Source: Candidatus Omnitrophota bacterium (GTDB taxonomy: Bacteria; Omnitrophota; Gorgyraeia; Gygaellales; Profunditerraquicolaceae). From it: 64,000 bases of DNA. The notes beneath the pieces were generated by a model, which worked only from the letters and a program-made list of their open reading frames with translations, had not been told where the DNA came from and did not search any database. The DNA lies in NCBI GenBank assembly GCA_023229385.1, contig JALNZI010000001.1, positions 148,781 through 212,780 on the forward strand. The letters run 5' to 3'. Both the position numbers and the translations under genes were made by a program. Positions 38,465-46,817 of this stretch are shown piece by piece. Each line of letters begins with the position of its first letter. Positions within the stretch are counted from its first letter, which is position 1.

Positions 38465-39511
38465 ATGAAGCTGCTATTTAAGGGATTTATCTACGAATCT
38501 CAACAAGTCAAAATTAAGTACATTGAACCAGGAACTGAATTATATCATGGAACAGGAGAATCTATCAATGGTAATTTAGGTATTGGTGACACTGATAAAA
38601 TATTATGGTTAGCTGATAATACGGCAATTGCCCAATCATATATTCATTGTTCACTAAAAACAATGATATATTCTAAATCATTAATAGCTCCATTAAATAA
38701 AAAAGAAACAACTTTAGCTAAAATCCAAAAACAATTAGGTATTATTTTTAATATTGAATCATATGATTCTAATGGAAATCCTATTAAGTATAGTATTGTT
38801 AAACCGGATAGCTTTAATTCATCACATGAGAATAACAAAAAAACATATGAAACAAAGCTAAAACCACTATCTGATGAAATAAAAACAACTAAACATGAAC
38901 TAGATAAGGTAAATGCCGAAATAGTCAAATACTTAAAAGATAAATCATATAAAATAAATACGCAAGAACTAGATTCAAAATACATGAACTTGTCAGCTAA
39001 ATTGGAGGAATTAAATAAAAAATATTCTAAAATCCAATCTTCAAATCCAGATCCAACCCAAAGTAAAATAAAATACGTAGATGATAAATTAAAAGAATAT
39101 GGATATACTGGAGACTATCAAAATAAATATGATGGATCAATATACAATCTATACCTAGATGAAGATGATAATCTTCTACCTTATGATCATCAAGATATGG
39201 GAAAATTATATATCGTTAAACCAAAAAGAAGACTCAAATTTTTAGATATGTCTAGCGGAATATCAGATGAAGATTACTTGCTTTATAATGATCTTGAATT
39301 ATTGAGAAGAACAGAAAAACAAGGATACGATGGAATTATAATTGATGATATAGCGCAGCATGATAAATTAGGAAATGTTCCCCATATTAGCTATGGTGTG
39401 TTTAAAAAAACAATCCCAGATCTGGAAATTGAATCTATTAATGCTTGCCACCCTAAAGAAATAAAAAATGAACCAACCTCAGAGTATTCTAAATATAAAG
39501 AATCAAAATGA
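38465..39511 (+). CDS. tagged ADP-ribosyltransferase-like protein (348 aa)
   Basis: Tag MKLLFKGFIYE at residues 1-11. Then PGTELYHGTGES near 23-34 and ILWLADNTAIAQSYI near 44-58, i.e. the HGT...W/F-A...A..Y order of H-Y-E-type ADP-ribosyltransferases. A Lys-rich coiled coil (about residues 120-190) is inserted before the second half, which includes GKLYIVKPKRRLKFLDMSSG and YGVFKKTIPDLEIES. The final catalytic Glu is not certain. If the tag is removed after LYE/IYE by a prohead protease, the enzyme would be packaged and injected like T4 Alt; this is inference. Confidence 0.6.
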   Translation: MKLLFKGFIYESQQVKIKYIEPGTELYHGTGESINGNLGIGDTDKILWLADNTAIAQSYIHCSLKTMIYSKSLIAPLNKKETTLAKIQKQLGIIFNIESYDSNGNPIKYSIVKPDSFNSSHENNKKTYETKLKPLSDEIKTTKHELDKVNAEIVKYLKDKSYKINTQELDSKYMNLSAKLEELNKKYSKIQSSNPDPTQSKIKYVDDKLKEYGYTGDYQNKYDGSIYNLYLDEDDNLLPYDHQDMGKLYIVKPKRRLKFLDMSSGISDEDYLLYNDLELLRRTEKQGYDGIIIDDIAQHDKLGNVPHISYGVFKKTIPDLEIESINACHPKEIKNEPTSEYSKYKESK

Positions 39512-39717
39512 AAATAGTATATAATGCCTTTTAATATGAAAGTATAGACAATCTACCATTCCCACCTAAAGGATCTATACCTACAGCCCATATTCCAATT
39601 TTTTCTACTTTTAAAGGCATCAAAGATCAGCTAGATAGTTTTACTCAACCTGTTGGATTGATTTGGGTAATTGCTGCATATGATTCAATTAACCATATTA
39701 TATTAATGGGTTCGTAG
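39508..39717 (+). pseudogene. broken tagged gene (MKIVYNAF-stop-YES...)
   Basis: Starts in an ATGA overlap with 38465. Codon 9 is TAA exactly where the family has L/I of LYE, and the frame then continues YESIDNLPFPPKGSIPTAHI.. with no further stop until TAG at 39715, supplied by the inserted 440-bp element. So it carries both a nonsense change and a 3' truncation. TATAAAGA lies 6 nt before the ATG (one mismatch to the late promoter). Confidence 0.7.
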
Positions 39718-40154
39718 CAGCACATTAATCTCTAAATAAAAGTATGCAAAGTTATGTAAAAAGGATATAAATTTGCATATTTTTAATTTTAATGAAAAAA
39801 TAAGATATTTGCAGTAATTTTTTGTTATACTTAATATTAGATGAAGAGGCGGTTGTAAGACCGCCACATCAAGCAAAAACCACGCTTGATGATTCAACAT
39901 CTGATTGTTGGCCAATGGCCAACAGCCCCGACTAGAAATAGTCAAAGAGTTGTGTAAATACAACAATTGTACTTGAAAAACAGTACTGGATACGGGAAGT
40001 TCTCCCGGAATCCGGCTTTGCCTAGGCAAAGCCTAACGCTTGCAGAGATCGGAGGTTTCAGTTTGGTGAAAGTCAAACAGTGCGGGTCGTTGAAGCAAGA
40101 AATCAAAAGTACAAAATCAGGCTTGCCTAGTTTTGCACACTTTTGGTGGAACGG
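39715..40154 (+). mobile_element. 440-bp ORF-less repeat, copy 1 (structured RNA element)
   Basis: Nearly identical to 56685-57124 and of the same length. Eight successive hairpins at 39848-39865, 39867-39891, 39906-39924, 39930-39943, 39949-39964, 39969-39986, 39993-40007 and 40013-40032. Differences in copy 2 keep these pairs or fall in loops. An internal TTGCA-N12-TATACT (39809-39831) precedes the hairpins. The 3' part can be read as ...SLKQEIKSTKSG, like the end of IS605-type proteins. The TGTAAGACC/ACATCA..TGATGA layout recalls IscB-type omega-RNA (HEARO). Both flanking genes are cut by it. Confidence 0.75.
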
Positions 40155-40192
40155 TTATCTTCCCATTTTATGATTAGTTTAATTTCACTCAT
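40127..40192 (-). pseudogene. 5' end of a gene cut by the 440-bp element
   Basis: MSEIKLIIKWED.. begins at 40190-40192 behind a perfect AGGAG site, but after 13 codons the frame enters the element and stops at 40127. The rest of the gene is not seen beyond the element. Confidence 0.6.
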
Positions 40193-40206
40193 GTTATCTC
40201 CTATTC

Positions 40207-40440
40207 TTATTTAATTAAATATTTATTTTTACCATTGGAATCAACATATTCCGTAGTAAAATTCGTATGATAGCATGTACGATAATGTTTATTAAACTTA
40301 GGAATATAATCTTTTAATTCTTGAGAAGTATGTATTGGTAATTCATTAATCTTTAAATTAGGATAAGAATAATATGTATATGGAGTAGCATTGTTTTGCA
40401 TATATTTCACTAATCGAATTGGTTCTTCAATTATATTTTT
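40207..40440 (-). CDS. GFH-family remnant lacking the core (77 aa, GTG start)
   Basis: N-terminus PIRLVKYMQNNATPYTYYSY matches the start of the 40454 protein (PIKLVKFLHNGYAPYQLCGY), and the end NKHYRTCYHTNF...KYLIK matches the end of the 47332 protein. The intervening C-x2-GFH core is missing, so it looks like an internal deletion. AAAGGA precedes GTG at 40438-40440. Confidence 0.6.
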   Translation of the reverse strand, partial: KNIIEEPIRLVKYMQNNATPYTYYSYPNLKINELPIHTSQELKDYIPKFNKHYRTCYHTNFTTEYVDSNGKNKYLIK

Positions 40441-40453
40441 CACAATTAATCCT

Positions 40454-40960
40454 TTATGCTGAATAGTTAGCTGCAATGGTTCTTTTATTAAGTCCAAATA
40501 AATTGAAAATACTTGGGCGATCTTTCAAGGTTAGTAAATCATCATAATTAGCAACTCCAGCAGCTTTAGCCTTCGTAATAATATTAGCAATATATCTATC
40601 AGTAATCAGTGCAGAGTACTTAGACTCAAGTTGGCTAATGAATTTCATATTTTGGCAAGAAAGTTTAATTTTATTCCCTTCAATTTCATCATACTCATCA
40701 ATAAAGTTAACGTCTAGCACTCCACTTACTTCAACTAAATAAGCATCCAATTTAAGATCTCCCCAAAATTGAATACCTTCAATTGGAACTGCATGATATC
40801 CATACTTGCAGTTTTCAACTTTTAATCCCAAAAATTTAGAATATTTACGGCTAGGCAAATTATTTAAATCTAAATCATCATAACCGCATAGTTGGTATGG
40901 AGCATACCCGTTATGTAAAAATTTAACAAGTTTTATTGGTTGTCTAGTATATATTTTCAT
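40454..40960 (-). CDS. GFH-motif paralogue 4 (168 aa)
   Basis: Core ENCKYGYHAVPIEGIQFWG, AYLVEVSGVLDV and KLSCQNMKFISQL. The N-terminal half (IKLVKFLHNGYAPY) is nearly that of the 46319 protein. ATGA overlap with the 40957 gene. Confidence 0.7.
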   Translation of the reverse strand: MKIYTRQPIKLVKFLHNGYAPYQLCGYDDLDLNNLPSRKYSKFLGLKVENCKYGYHAVPIEGIQFWGDLKLDAYLVEVSGVLDVNFIDEYDEIEGNKIKLSCQNMKFISQLESKYSALITDRYIANIITKAKAAGVANYDDLLTLKDRPSIFNLFGLNKRTIAANYSA

Positions 40961-41805
40961 CGGAACTCCTGCAAATACTGTTTATTGAAAGTAGGAATAG
41001 TTATTTTAGGCAAAGGCTCTAATCCAGTTCTAGCTAATTTCCAATAATTTAATGTGGTTGGGTCAGGTTGGAAATTCAAATTTTTGCATCTTGTTAGTAT
41101 AATATCAAATACTTTAGATGCTTTATTTTCACCGAGTAGATAAAAAGTAGATTTAATAATTCGAGTAATTCTTAGATGATTATGATCGTGCATTACTGCC
41201 CATTTACTAGTTCTATTATAATAATCCAATAATTTATCTAACCCATTTAGGAAATTTGCAATTGCATCTGAGGAATCTTTAATTTGCTTTTCTACTTCAG
41301 GTGTTAAGACTGGAACAACGAAATTAAATAAGCTAGCTTCTCTTAGTGGAAATATCCATTGAATATAATCATGGCATCTTTCTAAATTACGATCACTGAA
41401 TCGCATAATATCTGAAAAAAATCTGCCTTCATCATTTTTAACTTTATCACTAAGAAAATCACATAGATTTACTGTAGATGGAAGTAATGGTACAAAATCT
41501 CCAAAAACATCTTCATAATCAAGCGGAACTGAGGGAAGCAATTCATCTTTAATTTTTAATATTTCATTTGGATTAAATGTAGATATCATTGAAGAGTTAC
41601 AATAAACATATCTATTCTTTTTAATACTATTTGCTATCCTTTTTTGTTCACTAGCCATAGGCATAATTGAAAAGAAAGCTTTGAAGTGATCATATAAAAA
41701 TAACCACTCTGTTGCACTAAGAGTATCATGAAACCACATATTGCAAAATTCTGAATAATAAAATTTGTCAGCTAATATTTCTTTAGGGTTAAGTTTTTTT
41801 GTCAT
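40957..41805 (-). CDS. OGFr_N-domain protein (282 aa)
   Basis: ERCHDYIQWIFPLREASLFN at residues 142-161 and DHNHLRITRIIKSTFYLLG near 205-223 are the two hallmark motifs of the opioid growth factor receptor N-terminal domain (HDYIQWLFPL; N-x-L-R-ITRIL-x-SL), a family also found in bacteria, where its role is unknown. The N-terminal 120 residues are extra and unrecognised. It heads a group of six overlapping minus-strand genes. Confidence 0.75.
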   Translation of the reverse strand: MTKKLNPKEILADKFYYSEFCNMWFHDTLSATEWLFLYDHFKAFFSIMPMASEQKRIANSIKKNRYVYCNSSMISTFNPNEILKIKDELLPSVPLDYEDVFGDFVPLLPSTVNLCDFLSDKVKNDEGRFFSDIMRFSDRNLERCHDYIQWIFPLREASLFNFVVPVLTPEVEKQIKDSSDAIANFLNGLDKLLDYYNRTSKWAVMHDHNHLRITRIIKSTFYLLGENKASKVFDIILTRCKNLNFQPDPTTLNYWKLARTGLEPLPKITIPTFNKQYLQEFR

Positions 41806-42170
41806 ATAGAAGTAGCTCCGTTATCCTTTGTATATTTAAAGTTACCATATTCTGGATGTTCTGTTAAATATTCGTTAATATTGACTTCTACTGAACTATT
41901 GATTTTCAAATCATGCCCAATAGATATTTTATTGAAATTAGGTATAGCTGAATGTTTGGTTAATAATTCTCTAAAAGTAATATTATTATATAAAAATAAT
42001 GTTTTACCTTTTTTAGTTATAAAGAATTCTCGCCAATAATTATTATTTTCATCATCATCTTCCCAATCAATAATTACAAATAAATCTACATCTTTTTGGT
42101 ATAGAACAGTTAAAGGGCCATCAAACCAAAGAATATCCATTACATATTCTCCAAAAGGCGATGCATTCAT
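41802..42170 (-). CDS. hypothetical protein (122 aa)
   Basis: Beta-rich (VLYQKDVDLFVIIDWEDDDE, FFITKKGKTLFLYNNITF), acidic; ends near EHPEYGNFKY. Overlaps 40957. Unknown. Confidence 0.63.
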   Translation of the reverse strand: MNASPFGEYVMDILWFDGPLTVLYQKDVDLFVIIDWEDDDENNNYWREFFITKKGKTLFLYNNITFRELLTKHSAIPNFNKISIGHDLKINSSVEVNINEYLTEHPEYGNFKYTKDNGATSI

Positions 42171-42173
42171 TTC

Positions 42174-42446
42174 TTATACTCCAAATATTTTGTTAAACCA
42201 ACTAGATTTCTGCTTTGGCTCCGAAGTAGTTAGAATTGCAGATTCATCTTCAGCAATTTTTCTTTTAAATTCTGAATATGATTTGGAATCAGAATATTTC
42301 ATCTTACTCTTATATCGTTGAAATAGTTCTTCTAATAATTTTGCTTTATTGGGCTTTTTTACAGGATCTATCTTTCTAGTATCAACATAATCAATAGGCT
42401 CATTCCCTTCGTCCCATTTCTTCACATAGATATTTTTAATATTCAC
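42174..42446 (-). CDS. hypothetical protein (90 aa)
   Basis: Lys/Ser-rich (DPVKKPNKAKLLEELFQRYK); C-terminal WFNKIFGV. No motif. Confidence 0.6.
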   Translation of the reverse strand: MNIKNIYVKKWDEGNEPIDYVDTRKIDPVKKPNKAKLLEELFQRYKSKMKYSDSKSYSEFKRKIAEDESAILTTSEPKQKSSWFNKIFGV

Positions 42447-42448
42447 AC

Positions 42449-42634
42449 TTAAAGCTTTCTTTTTATTTTTGTACCAAAATGTATTATAGTTCTAGTTCCA
42501 TCTGCAAAATCTGTTAAATCAGTATCACATTCAGGGCAATCGTCAGATGGAACTTTTCCTTTAGCTATGCAATAATCTGATCTATGATCTTGACCACAGT
42601 GATTACAACGAATTATTTCGATATTATTGGGCAA
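42449..42634 (-). CDS. zinc-finger-like small protein (61 aa)
   Basis: RCNHCGQDHRSDYC and DDCPECDTDL give two CxxC-type knuckles and an extra C/H; likely one zinc ion. The rest is basic. Confidence 0.63.
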   Translation of the reverse strand: MPNNIEIIRCNHCGQDHRSDYCIAKGKVPSDDCPECDTDLTDFADGTRTIIHFGTKIKRKL

Positions 42635-42971
42635 GAAAAGCCTTAAATTCTTTTATTTTAGATAATCTTCCTTTTAAATATGATTCATGTATTTTTTCTT
42701 CAAATAATTCTTTAAATTTATTTAAAGGAATATTCTTAATAACAAGATCAAGTAAATAATCATCAATTATTTCATATTCTTTATTTTCAATAAGTCGGCT
42801 AAGTTTAATACCTTCTATAGTATTTTTAAGTATACTAAAACCACTTCCTAATTCTGTATAAACAATCCAATATGATTTAGAATTTTGAGAAACACTGCTT
42901 TTAATTGGAAGACCCATATTAATAGAGCTATTTAATGTATCGCCACTTCCAATGGTAAAATCATCCCACAT
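42624..42971 (-). CDS. hypothetical protein (115 aa)
   Basis: MWDDFTIGSGDTLNSSINMG..; beta strand SYWIVYTELGSGFSIL then helical end LKGRLSKIKEFKAFLAQ. Overlaps both neighbours. Confidence 0.62.
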   Translation of the reverse strand: MWDDFTIGSGDTLNSSINMGLPIKSSVSQNSKSYWIVYTELGSGFSILKNTIEGIKLSRLIENKEYEIIDDYLLDLVIKNIPLNKFKELFEEKIHESYLKGRLSKIKEFKAFLAQ

Positions 42972-43410
42972 TTATTGTCTCCTGATATTTTGAACTTGTA
43001 AGTTTTACTTGTGAGTTGGATTTTCTAATAGATTCTAAGGATCTGGATATTTGCTCAATAGTAAATTTGTTTAAATATTCAAATTCACCGTAGCATAAAA
43101 CTGTCAAAACTACTAAAGTTTCTTTACTAATAGTGAAAAGTAAATAGTTAGATTTCAAATAATAATTATGCCGATTCTTTTTGATATCCATTTGCAGATG
43201 TTTTTCATCAATAAATGGAGTGCTATTGTAAAAGAATTCTTTAAATAATTCAATCTTTTTGTATATTGGCTCATTTAAGATATTTTTATATAATATTGAA
43301 TATCTGAGTGAGAATCTATGTAAGGCATGTTTAGATACTTTTAAAGTTAATTCATTCCCATTATCATCAGTTACATTTAATTCCATATTATAGATGAGAT
43401 TATCAAACAT
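42961..43410 (-). CDS. hypothetical protein (149 aa)
   Basis: MFDNLIYNMELNVTDDNGNE..; SKHALHRFSLRYSILY resembles the start of phage-defence or toxin-like barrels, but nothing firm. AAGGA precedes the ATG. The gene lies 70 bp from the left inverted repeat of TnpB element 2. Confidence 0.62.
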   Translation of the reverse strand: MFDNLIYNMELNVTDDNGNELTLKVSKHALHRFSLRYSILYKNILNEPIYKKIELFKEFFYNSTPFIDEKHLQMDIKKNRHNYYLKSNYLLFTISKETLVVLTVLCYGEFEYLNKFTIEQISRSLESIRKSNSQVKLTSSKYQETINVG

Positions 43411-43480
43411 GGCTAAATTCCTTAAATGATATTATTTGTCAGAAATCCATTTTCCATCAATAAGATTGTAAATCCGTTCT

Positions 43481-43508
43481 AACAAATCTATGCAAAACTA
43501 TGCTCACC
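43481..43508 (+). repeat. left inverted repeat flanking TnpB element 2
   Basis: AACAAATCTATGCAAAACTATG pairs with 44871-44896 (CTAGTTTTGCGTAGATTTATT) at most positions. Confidence 0.55.
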
Positions 43509-44813
43509 TTACGGCTCGCACTCAAGATGCAGAGCATGATTTTGCGATTTGAATTCTTGTTTCATAGACGAACACTGTTCCGTTAGGAACTGTAACCTTT
43601 CATCTCCACAAGCGTCACTTCCGGTGGAACTCACCGTAGATTCACCCGAAGGTGAATGTTTATCAATCATCCAAAGACCTAGATATTGTAGATTTTTAGC
43701 GGCATTGACATCTCGATCAAGATGCGTTCCACAATAGCTACAAGTCCATTCTCTATCTGATAGTTTTAAGTCATTATGTTTATGTCCACAAACACTACAA
43801 TACTTTGAAGATGCATAAAAGGCTGGAGCCATAATTAAATGAACACCATTCCATGCACACTTATACTTCAAAGTATCCTTAATCTTACCAAAGGAAGAAT
43901 CCAAAACTGCACTTGCTAGTTTGTGATTCTTGGACATATTCTTTGGTTTTAATGTTTCAATAACTATGACCTTTGGCTTGGTTTTCACCAAAGATGTTGT
44001 CAACTTATGCACACTGTCATTGCGGATGTCCGCAACTCTCTTGTGAATTCGTGACAACTTTGTTATTGCTTTCTGCTTATTTTTACTTCCTTTAACTCTA
44101 CGAGAAACCATTCTTTGATACCTTTTGAGTTTCACTAAATGTTTCTTGTAGGCTTTAGGGTTCTCGAAGGTTTCACCTTCACTGGTGATTGCTAACTCTT
44201 TTATACCTAAATCTACACCTAGAATATCACATTCTTCTATAGATTCTATTGAAGCTAAATCAGGCACATCAACTGTTTCTGGTAATAAGAATGAGACATA
44301 CCATCTATCACACTGTCTTGAAACAGTAGCTTGTGATAGCAAACACTTACCTTCGAGAATTGGGTAGTTCCTTTCCTTGAGTCTGATCTTTCCTAGATTT
44401 GGAAGTTGAACATAGTCAGATGCAATGTAGACTGAACCTGTCAATCGGAATGAATCTCTTTGTCCACGCTTCTTGAATTTAGGATAACCCGACTTATTAA
44501 TAAAGAATCGTTTAAATGCTACTTCTAGATCTCTTAATGCCTCTTGACCACAGCATTTAGAGGTTTCTCTTATCCAAGGAAGTTCAGTTTTTAATAAAAC
44601 CCAATCTTTATGCCAATCAATAGCTGATCCGAAAGTAGACGGGACTTTATTTAATCCATACATAATAGCTAAGGCTTTATTAGCTTCATATTCACTTATA
44701 AGTTTATCTAATTTCCAATTATAGGCAAAGCGAGAAGTTCCTGCGCTCTTAGCGCAGAGAACTCTTTGACTTTGATTGAGCTTTAACTCAAGCCTATAAC
44801 CACGCATCTTCAT
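43509..44813 (-). CDS. tnpB: TnpB (IS200/IS605 OrfB), copy 2, intact (434 aa)
   Basis: Same architecture as the 31256 copy: DLGIKELAITSEGE, VIVIETLKPKNMSKNH, zinc ribbon CSVCGHKHND..CSYCG and DRDVNAAKN. All three RuvC acids and four cysteines are kept. The two proteins diverge evenly along their length, so they are separate arrivals or an old duplication. The last 14 residues after KQEF come from flanking DNA. AATAAATA precedes the ATG by 7 nt, a weak match to the late-promoter rule. No TnpA nearby. Confidence 0.93.
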   Translation of the reverse strand: MKMRGYRLELKLNQSQRVLCAKSAGTSRFAYNWKLDKLISEYEANKALAIMYGLNKVPSTFGSAIDWHKDWVLLKTELPWIRETSKCCGQEALRDLEVAFKRFFINKSGYPKFKKRGQRDSFRLTGSVYIASDYVQLPNLGKIRLKERNYPILEGKCLLSQATVSRQCDRWYVSFLLPETVDVPDLASIESIEECDILGVDLGIKELAITSEGETFENPKAYKKHLVKLKRYQRMVSRRVKGSKNKQKAITKLSRIHKRVADIRNDSVHKLTTSLVKTKPKVIVIETLKPKNMSKNHKLASAVLDSSFGKIKDTLKYKCAWNGVHLIMAPAFYASSKYCSVCGHKHNDLKLSDREWTCSYCGTHLDRDVNAAKNLQYLGLWMIDKHSPSGESTVSSTGSDACGDERLQFLTEQCSSMKQEFKSQNHALHLECEP

Positions 44814-44850
44814 CTGTTATTATTTATTCCTCTTTTTTTGTATGAAATGT
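43546..44850 (-). mobile_element. IS605-type TnpB-only element 2 (approximate limits)
   Basis: Right end at GAATTCAA (43548-43555 region) by comparison with element 1; left end near ATACAAAAAAA. It sits inside a longer segment bounded by imperfect inverted repeats at 43481 and 44871. Confidence 0.55.
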
Positions 44851-44863
44851 CAAGTAGTTTTGC

Positions 44864-45166
44864 TCAAGTTTGCCTAGTTTTGCGTAGATTTATTGGAGCA
44901 GCTACTAACCCTTTCTCTAGATTCTTGTTAAAACATTGACAATTATTATGTCCACCTGTTTCATATTGAACATCACTCATTTCAAATGCAGCCCAAATAG
45001 CAGGCCATCCTGCATACTCTACTATATCTGAAAACACCTGATCATCTATTGACAGAGAAACACTAGTATACGACTTATTGAGAATAGGATCTTTACAATA
45101 AATAGCAATTCGACTAATTTTGACTTTTTTGCAAGCTCTTAAAAATCTAGTTGTCGTCTCATTCAT
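44864..45166 (-). CDS. hypothetical protein (100 aa)
   Basis: MNETTTRFLRACKKVKISRI.., WPAIWAAFEMSDVQYETGGH and NNCQCF. The last residues (INLRKTRQT) are encoded by the right inverted repeat of TnpB element 2, so the original C-terminus may have been replaced. AGGAGT precedes the ATG; promoter at 45201. Confidence 0.6.
   Translation of the reverse strand: MNETTTRFLRACKKVKISRIAIYCKDPILNKSYTSVSLSIDDQVFSDIVEYAGWPAIWAAFEMSDVQYETGGHNNCQCFNKNLEKGLVAAPINLRKTRQT
44871..44896 (+). repeat. right inverted repeat flanking TnpB element 2
   Basis: TTGCCTAGTTTTGC here is also found near the right end of both 440-bp elements (40124-40137, 57094-57107). Confidence 0.55.
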
Positions 45167-45200
45167 AAGGCACTCCTCTCGCTGGTCAAAGGTTACTATG

Positions 45201-45229
45201 AATATAATAATAAGTGAGGGGGGTGTCAA
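45201..45229 (-). promoter_or_regulatory. sigma-70-like promoter
   Basis: TTGACA (45224-45229), 17 bp, TATATT (45201-45206). Confidence 0.8.
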
Positions 45230-45271
45230 TCTTGATGTTACAAGGCGTTAAAATTTTATTACTATTTTTTG

Positions 45272-45958
45272 ATGCTATATTGGAGCCTCGATTCAATCAA
45301 ATCAATAAGCCACTTAAAGTATTTGTTTGCAAAAGATAATCAGGGATTAATTTTCAAATTTAAATTATCTGGAGCTATTAGTGGAAAGCTAAACTTAAAA
45401 GAAGCAGTAGTTGAGCCAATTGATAGTGTACTAAGTTTAACATATATATCTTCAAATATTACCGATGTGCTAAAAAGCTATAATTTTGTAGATGAGCATA
45501 ATGTTAGATATATTTTAATGATTAAAGAATTTGCAAAATATCCAGATCTTTTTGTATGCAATTTACGTAAGAAAAATGAATTGTTAGTTAAATGCGCAGA
45601 TACAGTAGGTAATCCCAAAAAATTCGGATATCCATTATTGAATAGTTATGATATATATAAAGTTGATAATATTCAATGGGATCCCTCAATTAAAGATGCC
45701 CCTAAAGATATTACAGAAATTAGCCGAAATGATGCAATTATATTACGATTTATTTGCAAAGATTGCGGCAAAAATACTATAAGTAGTTCTGATTATTATA
45801 TGGTAAATAATAACATTTGGAAGAAATATGGTGTTGATGGCATGCTTTGTTTAAAATGTTTAGAGAGAAGGATTGGAAGAAAATTAGTATTTGAAGATTT
45901 CACAGATTGTTTATTAAATCGTAATAATGAATTTGTTAAAGGATTGGCGAAGCAATGA
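45272..45958 (+). CDS. zinc-binding conserved phage protein (228 aa)
   Basis: C-terminal domain with RFICKDCGKNTISSSDYY and DGMLCLKCLERRIGRKLVFE then DFTDCLLNR: CxxC...CxxC plus the LExRxGRKL..EDFT tail, typical of a small hypothetical zinc domain in phages and actinobacteria/proteobacteria. The N-terminal 140 residues are unrecognised. The start lacks a clear ribosome site. Confidence 0.65.
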   Translation: MLYWSLDSIKSISHLKYLFAKDNQGLIFKFKLSGAISGKLNLKEAVVEPIDSVLSLTYISSNITDVLKSYNFVDEHNVRYILMIKEFAKYPDLFVCNLRKKNELLVKCADTVGNPKKFGYPLLNSYDIYKVDNIQWDPSIKDAPKDITEISRNDAIILRFICKDCGKNTISSSDYYMVNNNIWKKYGVDGMLCLKCLERRIGRKLVFEDFTDCLLNRNNEFVKGLAKQ

Positions 45959-46338
45959 ATACAATATTTGAAATAGGTTCGTTAATTTGGAATCATTTAG
46001 TATTATATAATCTAATTGGAGTTGTTGTATTAATTGGGGTATTATATATTGAAATTAGAAGAGATGTTGGGCTTGCTTACAGTGTAGCTAATCCTTGTCT
46101 ATTAGTATTAATTCCATTATGGCCTTTGCTTATATTGGAGCAGTTAGTTATTGCCGCTATTTTATTAGGACTACATTATTATCACCCCCGAATTAAGAAA
46201 CCAATACATAAAGAAAATATCGTTTCATTTGATGCAAATTCAATGTATACTACTAGTATACTGCCGAATGATTCAAGGTTTTCTAGTTTCATATCACCAG
46301 ATGAACGTAGGAGTAATAATGAAATTGCGATTAAATAA
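45955..46338 (+). CDS. membrane protein (127 aa)
   Basis: Three hydrophobic segments (LVLYNLIGVVVLIGVLYIEI, PCLLVLIPLWPLLI and LVIAAILLGLHYY), then a polar tail. ATGA overlap with 45272; its end overlaps the start of the GFH paralogue. Confidence 0.65.
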   Translation: MNTIFEIGSLIWNHLVLYNLIGVVVLIGVLYIEIRRDVGLAYSVANPCLLVLIPLWPLLILEQLVIAAILLGLHYYHPRIKKPIHKENIVSFDANSMYTTSILPNDSRFSSFISPDERRSNNEIAIK

Positions 46339-46813
46339 GCCAATTAAACTACTCAAGTTTATGTGTGATGGTTTCACTCCATTTACAGGTAAGGAATTTG
46401 AAAATTTAAACGATGAATACTTACCTTCAAAAATATATAAAATAGATGACCCGCAAAAAATTGAACAATGTAAATGGGGATACCATGCTGTACCTATTGA
46501 TGGTATTGAAGGCTGGGTTGAACCCAACTATAGCGCATATATTGTTGAAGTAAGTGGAGTGATTGATATTAAAAGATCTCACAGATTTAGTAAAATTGCG
46601 GCTGAAAATATTCAATTCATTGCAAAAATTCCAAATTATTTGTGGAAAATTCAAAATTCTAATGATGAGAGAGATTGTCTTTTGCATATTGACTCTGCTG
46701 AAATATTGCAGGATATTGCTAAAGAAAAAGGAGTGATTTCTTTATCTTGGTGGAGAATGGGATTATATATAATGCTGGCTATTTTATATAAACATTGCAA
46801 TAATCAGGAGTAA
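46319..46813 (+). CDS. GFH-motif paralogue 5 (164 aa)
   Basis: Core EQCKWGYHAVPIDGIEGW, AYIVEVSGVIDI and KIAAENIQFIAKI; N-terminus IKLLKFMCDGFTPFTGKEF as in paralogue 4. The end adds a hydrophobic stretch (WRMGLYIMLAILY). AGGAG before the ATG. Confidence 0.72.
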   Translation: MKLRLNKPIKLLKFMCDGFTPFTGKEFENLNDEYLPSKIYKIDDPQKIEQCKWGYHAVPIDGIEGWVEPNYSAYIVEVSGVIDIKRSHRFSKIAAENIQFIAKIPNYLWKIQNSNDERDCLLHIDSAEILQDIAKEKGVISLSWWRMGLYIMLAILYKHCNNQE

Positions 46814-46817
46814 TATA

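Noticed and set aside
39703..40173. Reading frames through the 440-bp element (also 56664-57068 and 56937-57140)
   Set aside because: Present on both strands of both copies but the conserved feature is hairpin pairing; frames cross all stems and have no ribosome sites.
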